DNA of 64,000 nucleotides from assembly GCA_963281155.1 (NCBI GenBank), contig CAUJLY010000002.1, positions 6,200,001 through 6,264,000 on the forward strand, read 5' to 3'. The notes below the pieces were generated by a model. That model did no database searches, was not told the origin of the DNA, and saw only the letters and a program-made list of their open reading frames with translations. This document shows, in pieces, positions 8,628 to 20,247 of this stretch; position 1 is the first letter of the stretch, and each line of letters begins with the position of its first letter. Both the position numbers and the translations under genes were made by a program. The stretch comes from Rhabditophanes sp. KR3021 (Eukaryota > Nematoda > Chromadorea > Rhabditida > Alloionematidae).

Positions 8628-10414
8628 CTAAAACAATTCGCATGTGGTAATTTTATACCCATAATACTCCAGGTTTTGTTGATCTTTGTTGTATGATTGA
8701 ATTTGGTCAATATTGTGTCCACCTGCAACAATAATAGATGTTTCATTTTCCATAGATCTTGCACCCGAAACAGGAATAGTCAAATTTGCAAGTTTATCCC
8801 ATTTGTTATTTTTTATGTCGTAAACTTGGCACAATGATTTAGCATATCTCACCCCCTGAACATGTAATTGTATGTTCAAACACAGACAGAGCAGTATCAA
8901 ATGTTCTAGTTGGAATATCAGCCAAAAAACTCCATTTACCCTCACGTGGATCAAATCTAAACACTTTATTTATTTAATTAGTGTCTTTAATTACCTTTGG
9001 AACTTGTTAGACATTATAACCTCCTACAGCATAAATAATTTTATCAACAATAACTGAATCGTGAAAACCAATTGTTTGTAATAATTTTGGAGCATCAGTC
9101 CATTTCATTTTTTCAGGTTCAAAACTAAATATAAAATAAATGTAAATATTGTCATACTTACTATTCAACAGTGTCAATTGGATTGCCATTTAATCTTCCA
9201 CCAATAACATAAATTCTATTTGAGTGAACAACAGATGAATAAAAATCTTTATTACGAAGTCATTTCCAATGAAAGAATTTCAGATTTGTTACTTTCCAAA
9301 TTATACCTAAAAATGCTTAGTTAGTAATTAAAACTGAGAACATACTTTTCGATTTTTTTGCTATTAACTCCATCTCCTAATACAAATACATCACTTCCTA
9401 TTTTTTCTGAGCAATGACACCATTTTCCAATAGATAAATCCCCAATTCTTTTTACTGAATTTTGTTTTGTATCAATTTCAACAACTGATTGTCTTGAATT
9501 ACTCCCTCCAACTTAAAAAATGTAATTATTTATTAATTTAAAACTTACACAAAATCATTTTTGAGTAACTATTTTTTGAAACTATGCTGCTAACGACAAT
9601 TTTTTCATTTTTTTTCGCACAAATTTTAGAGAATAAAAATTCCATTAAATCCGGTATCAAGTAAATATTTTTATTTTTTTCAACATATTCCTCTAATGTT
9701 ATATGTTCAACTTTTGTATAATCAATTCGTAAAACTAAATCGAGCCAATCCGATTTTCTGTTATTAAGGTCATATTCGACCCAGCGTGTAATTATATCTA
9801 AAATTATTACTTGATCCTTATTCTTGATAAAATCTTTCCTCATAAGTCTTAAGAAATTGTCTCTTGAAAATGAATCAAAAGCCTTAATTTCACAGAGAGC
9901 TTTAAAATTGGCGGTTATCAACTGTTCAGTCAAATTATGATACTCTTCGAGTTCAGATCTATTCGAGTTTTCATAGAAAATGCCTTGGTAAATAACAAAA
10001 TCTTTTTTTTTAATCCATTCAATTAATTTAATCTAAATAAATAATTAAAAGTTACTCAAAATTAACGCACTCTTATATCAGGCGAGTTTAACTCAATTTG
10101 AACTTGCAACAAAGCGACAATCTTATCCCCATCAATTTTAAAATCATCTCCAGAATGAACGTATTCATAGTAAACTTTAAAATCAGCAATCTTCAAACTC
10201 TTAATATCAAATTTGGCTGAAACAACCAAGTTTATCAAAAGAATATATTAATGAACTTACTTTTGGTGGCATCCTTGGTGAGCAAATCAAAAAAATACTT
10301 GCTATGTCCAGCCAAGATCATTCTTGAAACTTTCATAGATCCGTCATTGAATACTAATTCAGCATCATTAAAAAGTCTAGTTCCAAACAAATTGGGAAAA
10401 TATTGGTAGATCAT
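8628..10414 (-). pseudogene. BTB-BACK-kelch protein, disabled
   Basis: The gene reads leftward from ATG 10414. Exon 1 (10261-10414) and exon 2 (10071-10216) encode a BTB fold (DAELVFNDGSMKVSRMILA, YYEYVHSGDD). Exon 3 (from 10032 to about 9548) encodes a BACK domain (LITANFKALCEIKAFDSFSR, LRLMRKDFI). Kelch repeats follow (FGGSNSRQSVVEID; RIYVIGGRLNG; DKIIYAVGGY; FRFDPREGKW; CQVYDIKNNKWDKL; AGGHNIDQIQ). Such proteins are usually CUL3 ubiquitin-ligase adaptors. The BTB-BACK part splices cleanly, but the kelch part needs at least two frame changes: an out-of-frame TGA near 9270, and one near 8858 in a five-G run (GGGGG) that separates ITCSGG from VRYAKSLCQV. It is either a recent pseudogene or a gene with homopolymer base-call errors. 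The propeller end is otherwise preserved. Confidence 0.7.
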
Positions 10415-10880
10415 TTCTTAATTTAGTAAAGAAAAAGGTATTCTTGAACAAAAATGGAAAATTGATTAATTAAGAGAAGGAAAACGTGGTCATGTAAGAA
10501 TTGCTATCAATGATTATAGTGTATTTGGAGATAAGAATGGGATAAAGTTTTATTATTTCTGAGCACAACTGATAATTCTATAACAAACTTAAATAGTAAT
10601 TCCAAAAGTATGTGTCATCGAAAATATAAAATCTAGAGACGTATGCAATTATACATTTTCAAAAACTGATTAACACATTTTAATGATGTAAATTGTTTCC
10701 AAGCATTACAAATAAATAGAACAGGATATATTCTGCATAATTAAATGTCTTTTAAAATAATAAAACAAATTGATTTAATAAATAGTTTTATTCAACATCA
10801 AAAAGTAGTTTTTAAAAATTAATGATTAATTAATTGATGGTTAACAAAAATAGTTATTAAAAGGATAAATAGCTAATTAA
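10415..10880. other. Intergenic
   Basis: AT-rich. This would be the upstream region of the leftward BTB-kelch gene. I see nothing specific. Confidence 0.5.
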
Positions 10881-11142
10881 TTGTTATCCTTAACAGGTCT
10901 AATTTTACATAAATGTGTTTCTGGGCATAAAAGCATGTCTCCATTACTTGACAACACCAAATATTCTTTTTGATCCCATTGGATATCTTTAACAATCCCC
11001 TTGGTTTTGAAGTGATCTCCGAAAACAAAGCAACATGGTTCATTACGTTTTGGAGGAACAGGTAAGATATTCTGATTATTATGAGTTTCAACTGAATGAT
11101 CATCTTCGAATTGAACTTTTACACAATCTACGTCGAAATCTG
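10881..11142 (-). CDS. Orphan 3'-terminal exon of an unidentified protein
   Basis: A minus-strand frame without its own start begins after a good acceptor (ATCTACAG near 11143) and runs open for about 85 codons to a TAA. It contains an acidic segment, then a proline-basic segment (ILPVPPKRNEP), then a beta-rich module FGDHFKTKGIVKDIQWDQ...YLVLSSNGDMLL...CKIRPVKDNN. The spacing of GIV, QWD and hydrophobic strands suggests a small SH3- or KOW-like barrel, but I do not recognize the protein. No upstream exon is apparent, so it may be the leftover of a partly deleted or duplicated gene. Confidence 0.4.
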
Positions 11143-12440
11143 AAAGTGTTGTATCTGTAGATTTGCAGGGTTAAGATTGTCACAAACAAAAATATATTTG
11201 AAGGAAGTTAGAAAGATTTCTCAATTCTTTTAAAAAGCACAATTTGTAGTACAATTAGATGTGTCAAAAATGTTGTTTTTTAAGACATTTCAGCATAAAG
11301 AGTTAAATTATTAAATTTATTTATTAGAAGAAATATAATTATTTGTAGGCAATATTTTATCCATTTTAAATAAATATTTTTGAGAAACGTAAATAAAAGC
11401 TGAATTCAACAAGACTAAATATATACTTTCTAATTGATATGAATCTGAAATTACAAGCTGATTTTAAAGATTTAAACATAAACTACACATCTATCCACAA
11501 CTTTAAACATGCATAAATCCAAATATTTATTATGGAAACAACTTAAGCGTAGTTTTTAAATGTATTATTACTAATTAGACAAATCAATTAGTTTGTGTAA
11601 ATTATTGATCAAATAATAAATTTAATGTAAATGTATTTATATTTACATATTTGTTTTTACTTTAAACAATTATAGCCATTTAGTCCATTGCTGGGTAATA
11701 TAAATCGACATCATCCTACTTCCAATTATCACATTTCCGCATATAAAAAGCTGACATAATCCGACTAAGACGGTTTAAAAAACCCAGTTTGAGGTTAGTA
11801 TACGTTCAGGATTCTATATGAATACTGTTTGTAAATTTTGGAATGAGACTTGAAAAGGTCTCTAATAAAGATTTATATTGTATCCTTGTTTGAGGTGGTC
11901 GATGACATTAGACACTACAAATAGCCTAAATCTTGATGGTGTAATTATTAGTGTTGATGTTGTTACTAACGATAACATATTTAAAAACCAACATTTAAAA
12001 GAAACCCTTTGAACTAATCGAGGGATGAGAGGTACATAATTCTTTATATTATTTTATATTATTATAACCATTTATATTAGGTTTCTTATTGTACAGATAA
12101 AGATTCTGCGTATTGACCTGTGGTCCAATCCTGGCATGTTTTTGATATCAAATTTGCACTCTTTAAGAGATTATGTAGCATTGTGTTAAGTTCTTACTTA
12201 AATTAAATTCAACATTTAGTTAACTTTTGTTTGGTAACAAATTAATTTAATTATTCTAATGCTATTGAATATGACATATTAAGAAACTTCTTATAATCTA
12301 GACTCGCATGACTCTAAATAGGTTTAAAACATATTTGTTTAGTTCAATAAAGTGAATTATAGACGTGGCATTTGATTTAAATTATATTTCAGTTTAAATA
12401 CGATTAAATTGCTGATAATCCTTGAAACAAACAACCTTTT
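11143..12440. other. Intergenic
   Basis: AT-rich, no coding frame. Near its right end it should contain the promoter of the secreted protein at 12498. Confidence 0.5.
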
Positions 12441-12446
12441 GATTGC

Positions 12447-12454
12447 TTTATAAA
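12447..12454 (+). promoter_or_regulatory. TATA box of secreted repeat protein gene
   Basis: TTTATAAA lies 44 bp upstream of the start codon at 12498. A consensus TATA so close to the ATG suggests a short 5' UTR and strong tissue-restricted expression, as for the two other secreted protein genes in this window. Confidence 0.55.
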
Positions 12455-12497
12455 CAACTGAAATAATGTTATTTTCACAACTTATTTTGTTGGAACA

Positions 12498-14018
12498 ATG
12501 CAAAAGTTTGCTCTCGTTTGTCTCCTAGCTCTGGCTATTTCAACTGTCTATTGTGGCAGCTCTAGTAGTTCTGGATCAAGTGAAGGGAAAAGAAACAAAA
12601 AGCAAAAGGATTGCTCTGAGGATCTTGTTGAAGAAACTGGGTCATCTGGAGAATGCATGCTAATTGAGTCTCTTTACAATTGCTCGTCCCAACTCACTGA
12701 CCCTGCTGATATCTTGATCTTCAACCAATTTATTTTTGAGTTGAACTTCACTTTGTTCGCTTCAAATAATTACACTTCTTTTGATATTGTCTCAATCGCC
12801 TCATTCAAGATCAAGAAATTCTTCCTCAAATACAGCCACTTCCAAGTTAAATTCAAGTACTTCCAGGTTGGATCATGGGGATGTTTCGCCGATCTTTTCC
12901 AAGTCGGAATCCAAATTGCTGACGACAAATGCGATTCAGTTCTTGAAGTCAATGAGTCTGGAAACTTTAGTATCATCATTAGTCTTCAAAAATACAGACA
13001 TTTATTCCCAAATAAAGCTGCTTTTGATCTATTGATTGAATACCTCCTCCAATTACTCAGCAACACTGAAATTGATATTAACATCAGAATGACCGACATC
13101 TACGTTCTTATTCAAAAATTCACCGTCGACTACCCAGAATGCAAGAGCATCCTCATGGAAATTGAAATCGAAGGGTTCTATTCATTCGAAGCTTTCTTCG
13201 AGATCTCTTGCCAATATTACCGTGCCACTCAAGTCACTGTCTTGTTGAATGGATCCCCACTTTCATTCTTGTACAATTCTTTGTTGGCTTGTGTGAAAGA
13301 CACTACTATTGTGATCTCAACCAGTGGAAGACAAGCACTCAAAGCTTTCCTCGACAGAATAACCTTCGTTATTCAAATGGAAGGACTTTCCATCCAACAA
13401 AAGATGAAACTGATCATGAAAGAATACCACATCTTCTGCAAGACTTATGGTTTCTTGAAACAAATTCTCCTTAACTTCCAAATCTCTGCTGAATTCGGCT
13501 GTTTCGAAGATTTCATCAACATGTTCTTATTCTGTGAGTCCCAAAATTGCTGGCCAGAGGAGTATCTCATTCTTCCATCAACCGTTGCTCCTTCTACTAC
13601 CGAGTCTATTACCACAACTGAAGCCATCACAACAACTGAAGCCGTTACTACCACTGAAGTTATCACAACAACAGTAGTTCCCACTACCACTTATGAACCT
13701 TACAGCGGAGGATGTTCTCATGCCGCTTCAAATGTATTGACTGTGGATGCCAGTGGATTCTCAGTCATCTACACTAGCTCCACCACTCAAATGACGGGAT
13801 GGACTATCTCCGAAAAGAACGTGTGGAAGAACTTCTGCGTTAAATTCACTCTTGAGGTTATTAATGACAACACTGCCTTCCCAACAGCTGCACTTAAAAT
13901 CACTGAAATCATTTCCCGTATTAACGCTTACGTTGTCTACTATGCAACCAGAAAAACCAAGGTTTATTCCATCAAGATTGGAATCTGGGGTTCAATTGAA
14001 CAACTCTGTGGATGTTAA
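12498..14018 (+). CDS. Secreted protein with four diverged ~70-residue repeats and a Thr-rich linker
   Basis: An intronless gene of 506 residues. A signal peptide (about 1-19, ending VYCG) precedes a Ser/Gly-rich and basic stretch. Four related units follow: about 70-140, 170-240, 275-340 and 440-505. Each has an amphipathic helix, a K/R-rich second helix, and a closing pattern like FQVGSWGCFADLF, IEIEGFYSFEAFF, FQISAEFGCFEDF, IKIGIWGSIEQLC. Cysteines recur near the unit ends. Between units three and four is a TTTEAITTTEAVTTTEV-type threonine linker, probably O-glycosylated. I do not recognize the domain. It may be a nematode-specific secreted family such as a gut or gland product. A polyadenylation signal (AATAAA, 14045) follows the stop closely. 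The C-terminal unit ends at the stop with a Cys-Gly-Cys. Confidence 0.88.
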   Translation: MQKFALVCLLALAISTVYCGSSSSSGSSEGKRNKKQKDCSEDLVEETGSSGECMLIESLYNCSSQLTDPADILIFNQFIFELNFTLFASNNYTSFDIVSIASFKIKKFFLKYSHFQVKFKYFQVGSWGCFADLFQVGIQIADDKCDSVLEVNESGNFSIIISLQKYRHLFPNKAAFDLLIEYLLQLLSNTEIDINIRMTDIYVLIQKFTVDYPECKSILMEIEIEGFYSFEAFFEISCQYYRATQVTVLLNGSPLSFLYNSLLACVKDTTIVISTSGRQALKAFLDRITFVIQMEGLSIQQKMKLIMKEYHIFCKTYGFLKQILLNFQISAEFGCFEDFINMFLFCESQNCWPEEYLILPSTVAPSTTESITTTEAITTTEAVTTTEVITTTVVPTTTYEPYSGGCSHAASNVLTVDASGFSVIYTSSTTQMTGWTISEKNVWKNFCVKFTLEVINDNTAFPTAALKITEIISRINAYVVYYATRKTKVYSIKIGIWGSIEQLCGC

Positions 14019-14345
14019 CTTACAAGCAATTGTCTTACTTAGAAAATAAACACTTCATTAAAGCATCATATGTTGATACATAAATGATATAAATTGTAAT
14101 AACCTGATGAATTATTTAGTTTAATCAGGAAGTAAGTGACGTGAAATAGTTGTGTGATGTTAAAATGACTGATCGAAAATCCCACACTAAGCTAATCAAA
14201 TAATTTGTAGTTTGTGCAAGTCATAAAGCACTAATTGGACTCAAGCTAAAGTGATAAAGAGCAGGTGGAAGTCATCGAGTATAATAGTATAAATAGTTTG
14301 AGAATCACATATAATTTATATCATTCTTAGAATTCACTCTTCATC

Positions 14346-15356
14346 GTGCAAGTTAAATATATGCTCATTGGAGCTACTTTTGCTGCTCCAGTTGAAGGAG
14401 GATCACCCGCCCCAGTATCGGGAATTAATGGAGGATCCCCACGGTTATTAATTTTTGGGTATGATTGTATCACCATACTTGTGCTCATCCCAGATTCTTG
14501 GTGGTTGGCCATTAATATTCTATCTTTTTGGTTGCGTAGGGATTGTTTGGGTCACATTTTGGTTCAAATATGTGAGTGAACATCCTGGAACATGCAGATA
14601 TATTAAAGAATATGAGAAGAAAGCACTGTTGACTAATATTAAAGTACTTCTGGAACTGGAACTAAAAAAAGAAAGACACCGTGGCTTGCATTTCTAAAAC
14701 CAACAGTCTTAGCTTTGTTTTTAGCTCATTTTGCCGGCGACTTTGGCTTCTATTTATTTTCGTCCATTATGCCAATCTTAATGACAGAAATATTTTCCTT
14801 GCCTAGATCAATTTTGGGTTTTGCAAGTGCGCTACCATTCCTAGCTCTATTTATTACCATCCAATTTGGTGGATATATTCCAAGTTTTTTGGACAAGAAA
14901 AGCATATGCTTAAAGAAGACGACACGCCGAATGTCTGCGACACTTTCCTTTGGATTAAGGCCAACAGTCTTGTTAATTGCTGGATACCTTGGATGAGATC
15001 AATCTGCTTTGGGTATATTTCTTGTTATAGTAGCCGTAGGATTAAGTGGTTTTCAGTTCTCCACATTTTATATATCCTATCTAGAGATAGCTCCGATTCA
15101 TTCGGGAACTTTAGTTGGGATTGGAAATATTTTTTCAGGATTAGCTGGTATGATGGGACCTGTATTGATGGCTGCAATGACACCTAATCGGACTAGAGAA
15201 GAATGGAGACATATTTTTTATTTTAGCAACCGGAAACGTAATCTATTGCATTTTGTTAAAACAGAAGTTCGAGATTGGGCTAAACAGAAAAGTGAACTTA
15301 AAAGTACAAAGAATGAACTCAATAGTGAGATTAAAAGTGACACCAATTTCGATTAA
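14346..15356 (+). pseudogene. SLC17-type (sodium/phosphate or vesicular anion) transporter, disabled
   Basis: Major-facilitator segments of the SLC17 family can be followed in order: SSQILGGWPLIFYLFGCVGI (the classic GGWP..FY.FG), YVSEHPGTCRYIKEYE, then in another frame PWLAFLKPTVLALFLAHFAG and GFYLFSSIMPILMTEIFSLP, then GIFLVIVAVGLSGFQFSTFY, YLEIAPIHSGTLVGIGNIFS and MMGPVLMAAMTPN. Continuity needs a frame change in an A7 run near 14670, an in-frame TGA near 14995, and another shift near 15258. The amino-terminal half of the transporter is missing. Several introns seem absent, so it could be a partial processed or 5'-truncated copy. Confidence 0.7.
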
Positions 15357-17222
15357 TTTTGTATGCTTTATTATGTATAATAAATGGTTTCATGTAATAC
15401 ATAGTATATTTCGTTTCCATACAAATAATACACTACATACAAACTATAATTAAATAATAAAACTAATCAGTAGTAAGTACAAAAGCGGACATTAAAATTA
15501 CTAATCAGACATCAAATACAAAAAATTAACCAACATCCGAAATGAGGACAAATCAAACGATCAAAATTGTAAAATACATAATGTTTGTTGTATAAAAAGA
15601 TACTTTCAAATAATAAAAGCATTAGCCACTTTTTTAATAAAACGGAAGTTTCTTGACGATTAAAGCTTCTTAAGCATCAAAACATCCTTCATTTTCTAAA
15701 TATAATTGATAAAAAAAGCTTATATATTTATGTTAGCAGATCATGATACCCCTCTTTTGATGGTTAAGTGATGGCATGACCAATATATTTAATTTTATTA
15801 GCATAATAAAGATCTATTCATAGGTAATGTGCGTCGACAATTAAATTTTTAACACATTCCATGTTACCTGTGTCCCAGACAAAAAGTATCAACTGTAAAT
15901 GTTGTCAATTGTTTTTATGGAACAATTAAATTTGAGATCGACTGAAATGTAGTCGTATAATTATTACATCAACTTTTTTCCGGCTTCTACTCGCAATTTG
16001 GTTGACCAATATTTATTTGATTAATTATAAGTAGGACTTTAAGCCGATTACATTATCTTTTATTGCTTCAATTGACATGGAGGGATACATGTATATGACA
16101 TCTTGACTACTGATTAGAAACTTTTTTGTTTTCATTAAATATGTGAGTAGTCCATCTGATTTGGAGTCTGTAAGTTTATATTATATTTTTCTGACAATTA
16201 TGAATTTATACTTTTTCCAATTAAATTGAAACTGATAAGTTTAAGCCTACATACACTTGCCAATTAACGACTGCCATAACCTTATACCTTAAATGTGAAA
16301 AGTACACTTTTGTTCGTACTAAATGAATATTCAAAGTATTACACTTTCACAAAGGCTCATATCTAATTACTACAACCACCACATGTCCATACGTAATCAT
16401 CTCTTTGGTTGTTGACACAGTTAGATTGTCTATACAAGACTAACCCTGATAACGTTCAACGTTTTGGAACCTTATCATTGGTATCACCTAGCTTAGGTGA
16501 CAAATTTGCGCACAACTAATCTTTTCTTACTCGTGTACTTATTGTTGGGTTGTTTTGATTAGTAATTGTGTGTGAAATAACACACATATCCGCCAAAAAG
16601 AGGCCTTCAACTGATACTTTTCCTACAAATCTTAAAATCTGTGTACTTCAAATCCATTTGCGTCAGTAAATAATTTATCACCAACACTTAATCGTCTCTA
16701 CAACCATTTTAATTACTTTCTTTCCTAATAATATTAAATTGCTTTTAAGAAAGACAAATACAAAATATAAGATTGCGTGCAGAAGAATAGAAAAAGGTAA
16801 GCAATCGTGAAGTCCTTGGTAAATGTCATGAATATCATGCATTTTTAAAAATATTATTTTCCCAATTTATTATAAATATTAAGATTTCACTTCTAATGAG
16901 ATAAATATTGATAGGCGCTTTTCCTTACTTTGAGCAGCACATTCTACATTATATACAATTTCGTCTAAAAGAGGAATCTACTCGTGTAAACAAGCTAATA
17001 ATATACACAAAGCTCCTTAAAAGGTATCAATTTGAAAGGATAAAAAACAGCTATCAACAAGTGAGATGAAATTAATTCACTAATCACACAAAAATAGTCA
17101 TATTACTTAGAACGGAATAAGATATTTGTTTTCATAAAAAAGGATATCGAAATATTGTGCGCCCAAATTGCTTACTGAGTCCCTACTACTTATATATATG
17201 TATTCCAGCTGACAATCGTTTC
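15357..17222. other. Intergenic / KCNQ upstream region
   Basis: No supported gene. It probably carries 5' regulatory sequence and possibly upstream alternative exons of the KCNQ gene. An acceptor (TATTCCAG, ends 17208) lies 14 nt before the chosen ATG, consistent with trans-splicing or a 5' UTR intron. Confidence 0.5.
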
Positions 17223-20200
17223 ATGATGGGGGATCTTCTAAAGCCACGCCAACACTTATACGGCCGGACAGACAAAAATGAGGAAAAGACAACAAATGGC
17301 ACTACGAGGGAATATCTTTTACCTGGAAAGTCAGCCTCTGATCTTCGTAATAATGACGATGGCGAAGAGGCCGGCTTATCGTCAATCCAAAACAAAAAGA
17401 AGGTATATACATTAGTTTACACAAACTCGATACACTTTCCTTTTTTGTTGTCTCCATATATTGGCAAAATACTATACATGTGCCTATACTCATATTCTTT
17501 CCCTCAATATAAGCAATTAATAATTTCGAGACAAACCGCACCTAACTATTACTTACATTCATCTAATTTCATTTATTGACAGTGAACTTTCCCACATACT
17601 TAATTTCACCACCCTCTTAATGTGATTTAATTCCTTTTATTCTTATTATTGTCTTCTCATACCATTTATTATTCAATAGCGTATGTATTTATTTTTATAG
17701 AAAATGATGGATGCAAGCCGCTTTAGAAATATTTCCGAAAGAAAAGTTACTAAATTATCTTGGAAGGGACGAGTTTATAACTTTTTGGAACGACCGAAAG
17801 GTAATATATTTTATTTTCTTCATTTCATGACTCATTTTTAATCCTATTTTTCGACTAAACTTGTAATTTTCAGGTTGGACGTGTTTCGCATATCATTTTA
17901 GGTAATTTAAAATTTAATACCTTTCATACACATCCTTTTTAGCGTTTTTGTACTTGTATTAGGTTGTTTAATCCTTAGCGTATTGTCGACAGTTGAACTT
18001 TACGCAAAACAATATTCACGTATTCTCTTTGTGGCGGAATTGTTTCTTGTCATTTTTTTCGGAGTAGAATATGGCGTGAGGTTATGGTCAGCCGATTGTT
18101 GTTCAAAATATAGAGGTTGGTATGGAAGGCTTAGGTATGCCTGTAAACCAATAGCTTTGATAGATTTAGCCGTGGTGTCAGCTTCTGTTTTTGTTATTGT
18201 CTCTGGCATGGAGGCACGAGTATTTGCAACTTCTGCCGTTCGTGGTCTTAGATTTCTTCAAATATTAAGGATGTTGCACGTGGACAGACAAGGAGGCTCC
18301 TGGTAATAATTTACATCATCACTAATCAGTTTTGGAAGTAAAGGTATTTTTGATATTTTACAATTTTGGGGTGCTTTACATTCTTTATTTTTAAAATGAT
18401 TTCACTAAAACGACGATTATAATAAGAATAATTGCCCAAAATAACTTTTATTAGAGTAACACTATAAAGCACCTCAAAACTTCGAAATATCAAAAAGTAT
18501 CTCTAGTTCTAAAATTGGTTGATGATTATCCATTATTAACTAATTCATACTATTTATTCCAGGAAATTACTAGGTACCGTCATTTCACCCATTGGCAAGA
18601 AAATTAATTAAAACGCTTTAGGATCAGTAATTTTCACCCACCGTCAAGAGTTGATTACGACTCTTTATATCGGTTTCTTAGGTCTTATCTTTTCATCCTA
18701 TTTTGTGTATTTGGCTGAGAAAGGACATGTTACTCCTGATGGAAGAACATCCATAACAACTTATGCCGATGCATTGTAATTTTTTGTATTTTGTGATTTT
18801 ATGTTATTTTTGTAGATGGTGGGCTGTTGTGACACTGACTACAATCGGTAAGTGTAGGAAGAATTTGATTCAGTTCTTTTGAATTTTATCATACCTCATT
18901 AAATGACATCATTGTAGGTTATGGTGACGTATTAATCGTCACATGGCCTGGTAGAGTGGTAGCAAGCTGTTTTGCTATTTTTGCTATTTCCTTCTTTGCC
19001 CTACCTGCTGTAAGTTTCATAATGAGTTGATTAATAATATATGTTAATAGGGAATTCTTGGTTCAGGTTTTGCCTTGGAAGTACAGCAAAAACAAAGGAA
19101 AAAGCATTTCAGCAGAAAGATGGCTCCAGCAGCTACTTTAATTCAAACATGTTGGAGGTGTTATGCTGCTGACAAATCAAATAGATACTCTGCGACATGG
19201 GCAATTTACGTTAAACCTCAACAAAAGAAGGATGATGATGATTTGGGTAAAAATAATGGTGGAAATACTGATAATAAAGTAACTAATAGAAAGCAAAATA
19301 AGTTCTTTAAAAAAGCGGGTTCAAACTTTAAGTAAGCTTTACAAATTGTTTTTTAAATTAATTGACAAATTTGTAGCGTTTTTCAAAAATATCAATCATC
19401 AACAGCTACCGCGAGTGATGAAGCAGACAAGAAGAAGGATATAAAAAAGAAAGCTAGTTTAATTGATTCTAAATCCGAAGAACAAGAAAATGAAATGGAA
19501 GAAAGTTTGCTAGCATTACCTTTAAGTTTTGCACACGTAAATGAATTGACAGAAGTTCACAAAAATGTGATTAGAGCTATCAGAAAAATCAAGTATTTTG
19601 TTGCAAGGAGGGGATTTCAACAGATCAAAAAGCCTTACGACATCCGAGACATAATCGAGCAGTATTCGCAGGGCCATATAAATATGATGGCTAGGATTAA
19701 GGAATTGCAAAGGAGATTAGATCAAACGCTTGGTAAAACTGGTCATCAGCTAAATAATGGGAAAAGAATTCAATCTACTACCATTGGATCTCGAATCACA
19801 CGTGTTGAACTACAAGCAAGTTTTTATTTTATATTTTCGTTCGTATTTTGATTGCATTAACATTTTTATTGGTATTTCCGTTAACATTTTCAATTTTTTT
19901 AGTTAAATTCATTGGACCACAAATTAGATAATTGCCAACATATAATGCAGTCCGTTTGCCGAATGCTTCAACAAGACCGACTACCACCACGACATAGTCT
20001 ACCTACATACGGATTGTCTGGACCACCCTTACTCATTCATGATTCCACTAATTATCAAGATCCAGAAAGCATGCACCAATCTATGAGTAGTCTTGCTCCA
20101 AGTATGGCTGAATCTGTCAGTATATCAATTGCCAATTCACCCAAATCTTCGATGGGTGGGGAATCCAACACTTACAAACTAACTGAATTTCCAAGCTCTG

Positions 20201-20247
20201 AAGGTGAATGTAGTAATAGCAGTAGATGTCGTGTAAATAGTGAATAA
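17223..20247 (+). CDS. KCNQ (Kv7)-family voltage-gated potassium channel
   Basis: Eleven exons join in frame to 673 residues: 17223-17402, 17701-17800, 17874-17901, 17943-18302, 18563-18573, 18622-18775, 18816-18847, 18918-19009, 19051-19331, 19377-19815, 19903-20247. KCNQ hallmarks in order: NFLERPKG before S1; S1-S3 with [18 protein letters not shown]4 [19 protein letters not shown]; the S4-S5/S5 segment [20 protein letters not shown]; pore [15 protein letters not shown]6 [19 protein letters not shown]; helix A calmodulin site [13 protein letters not shown]; and the assembly helix [15 protein letters not shown]...[14 protein letters not shown]. It should form tetrameric slow potassium channels in neurons or muscle. 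Exon 5 is only 11 nt. The last intron (19816-19902) begins GCAAGT. The start is the first ATG of a tandem ATG pair after an acceptor; alternative upstream exons cannot be excluded. Confidence 0.95.
18304..18540. repeat. Long inverted repeat (foldback/MITE-like) filling KCNQ intron 4
   Basis: The left arm (about 18304-18379) is the imperfect inverse of the right arm (about 18466-18540). Both arms read outside-in TAATAAT...ATCATCA...TTTTTGATATTT...GGTGCTTTA. The intron spans 18303-18562, so the repeat starts one base after the donor and leaves only about 22 nt for the polypyrimidine tract and acceptor. Confidence 0.75.
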
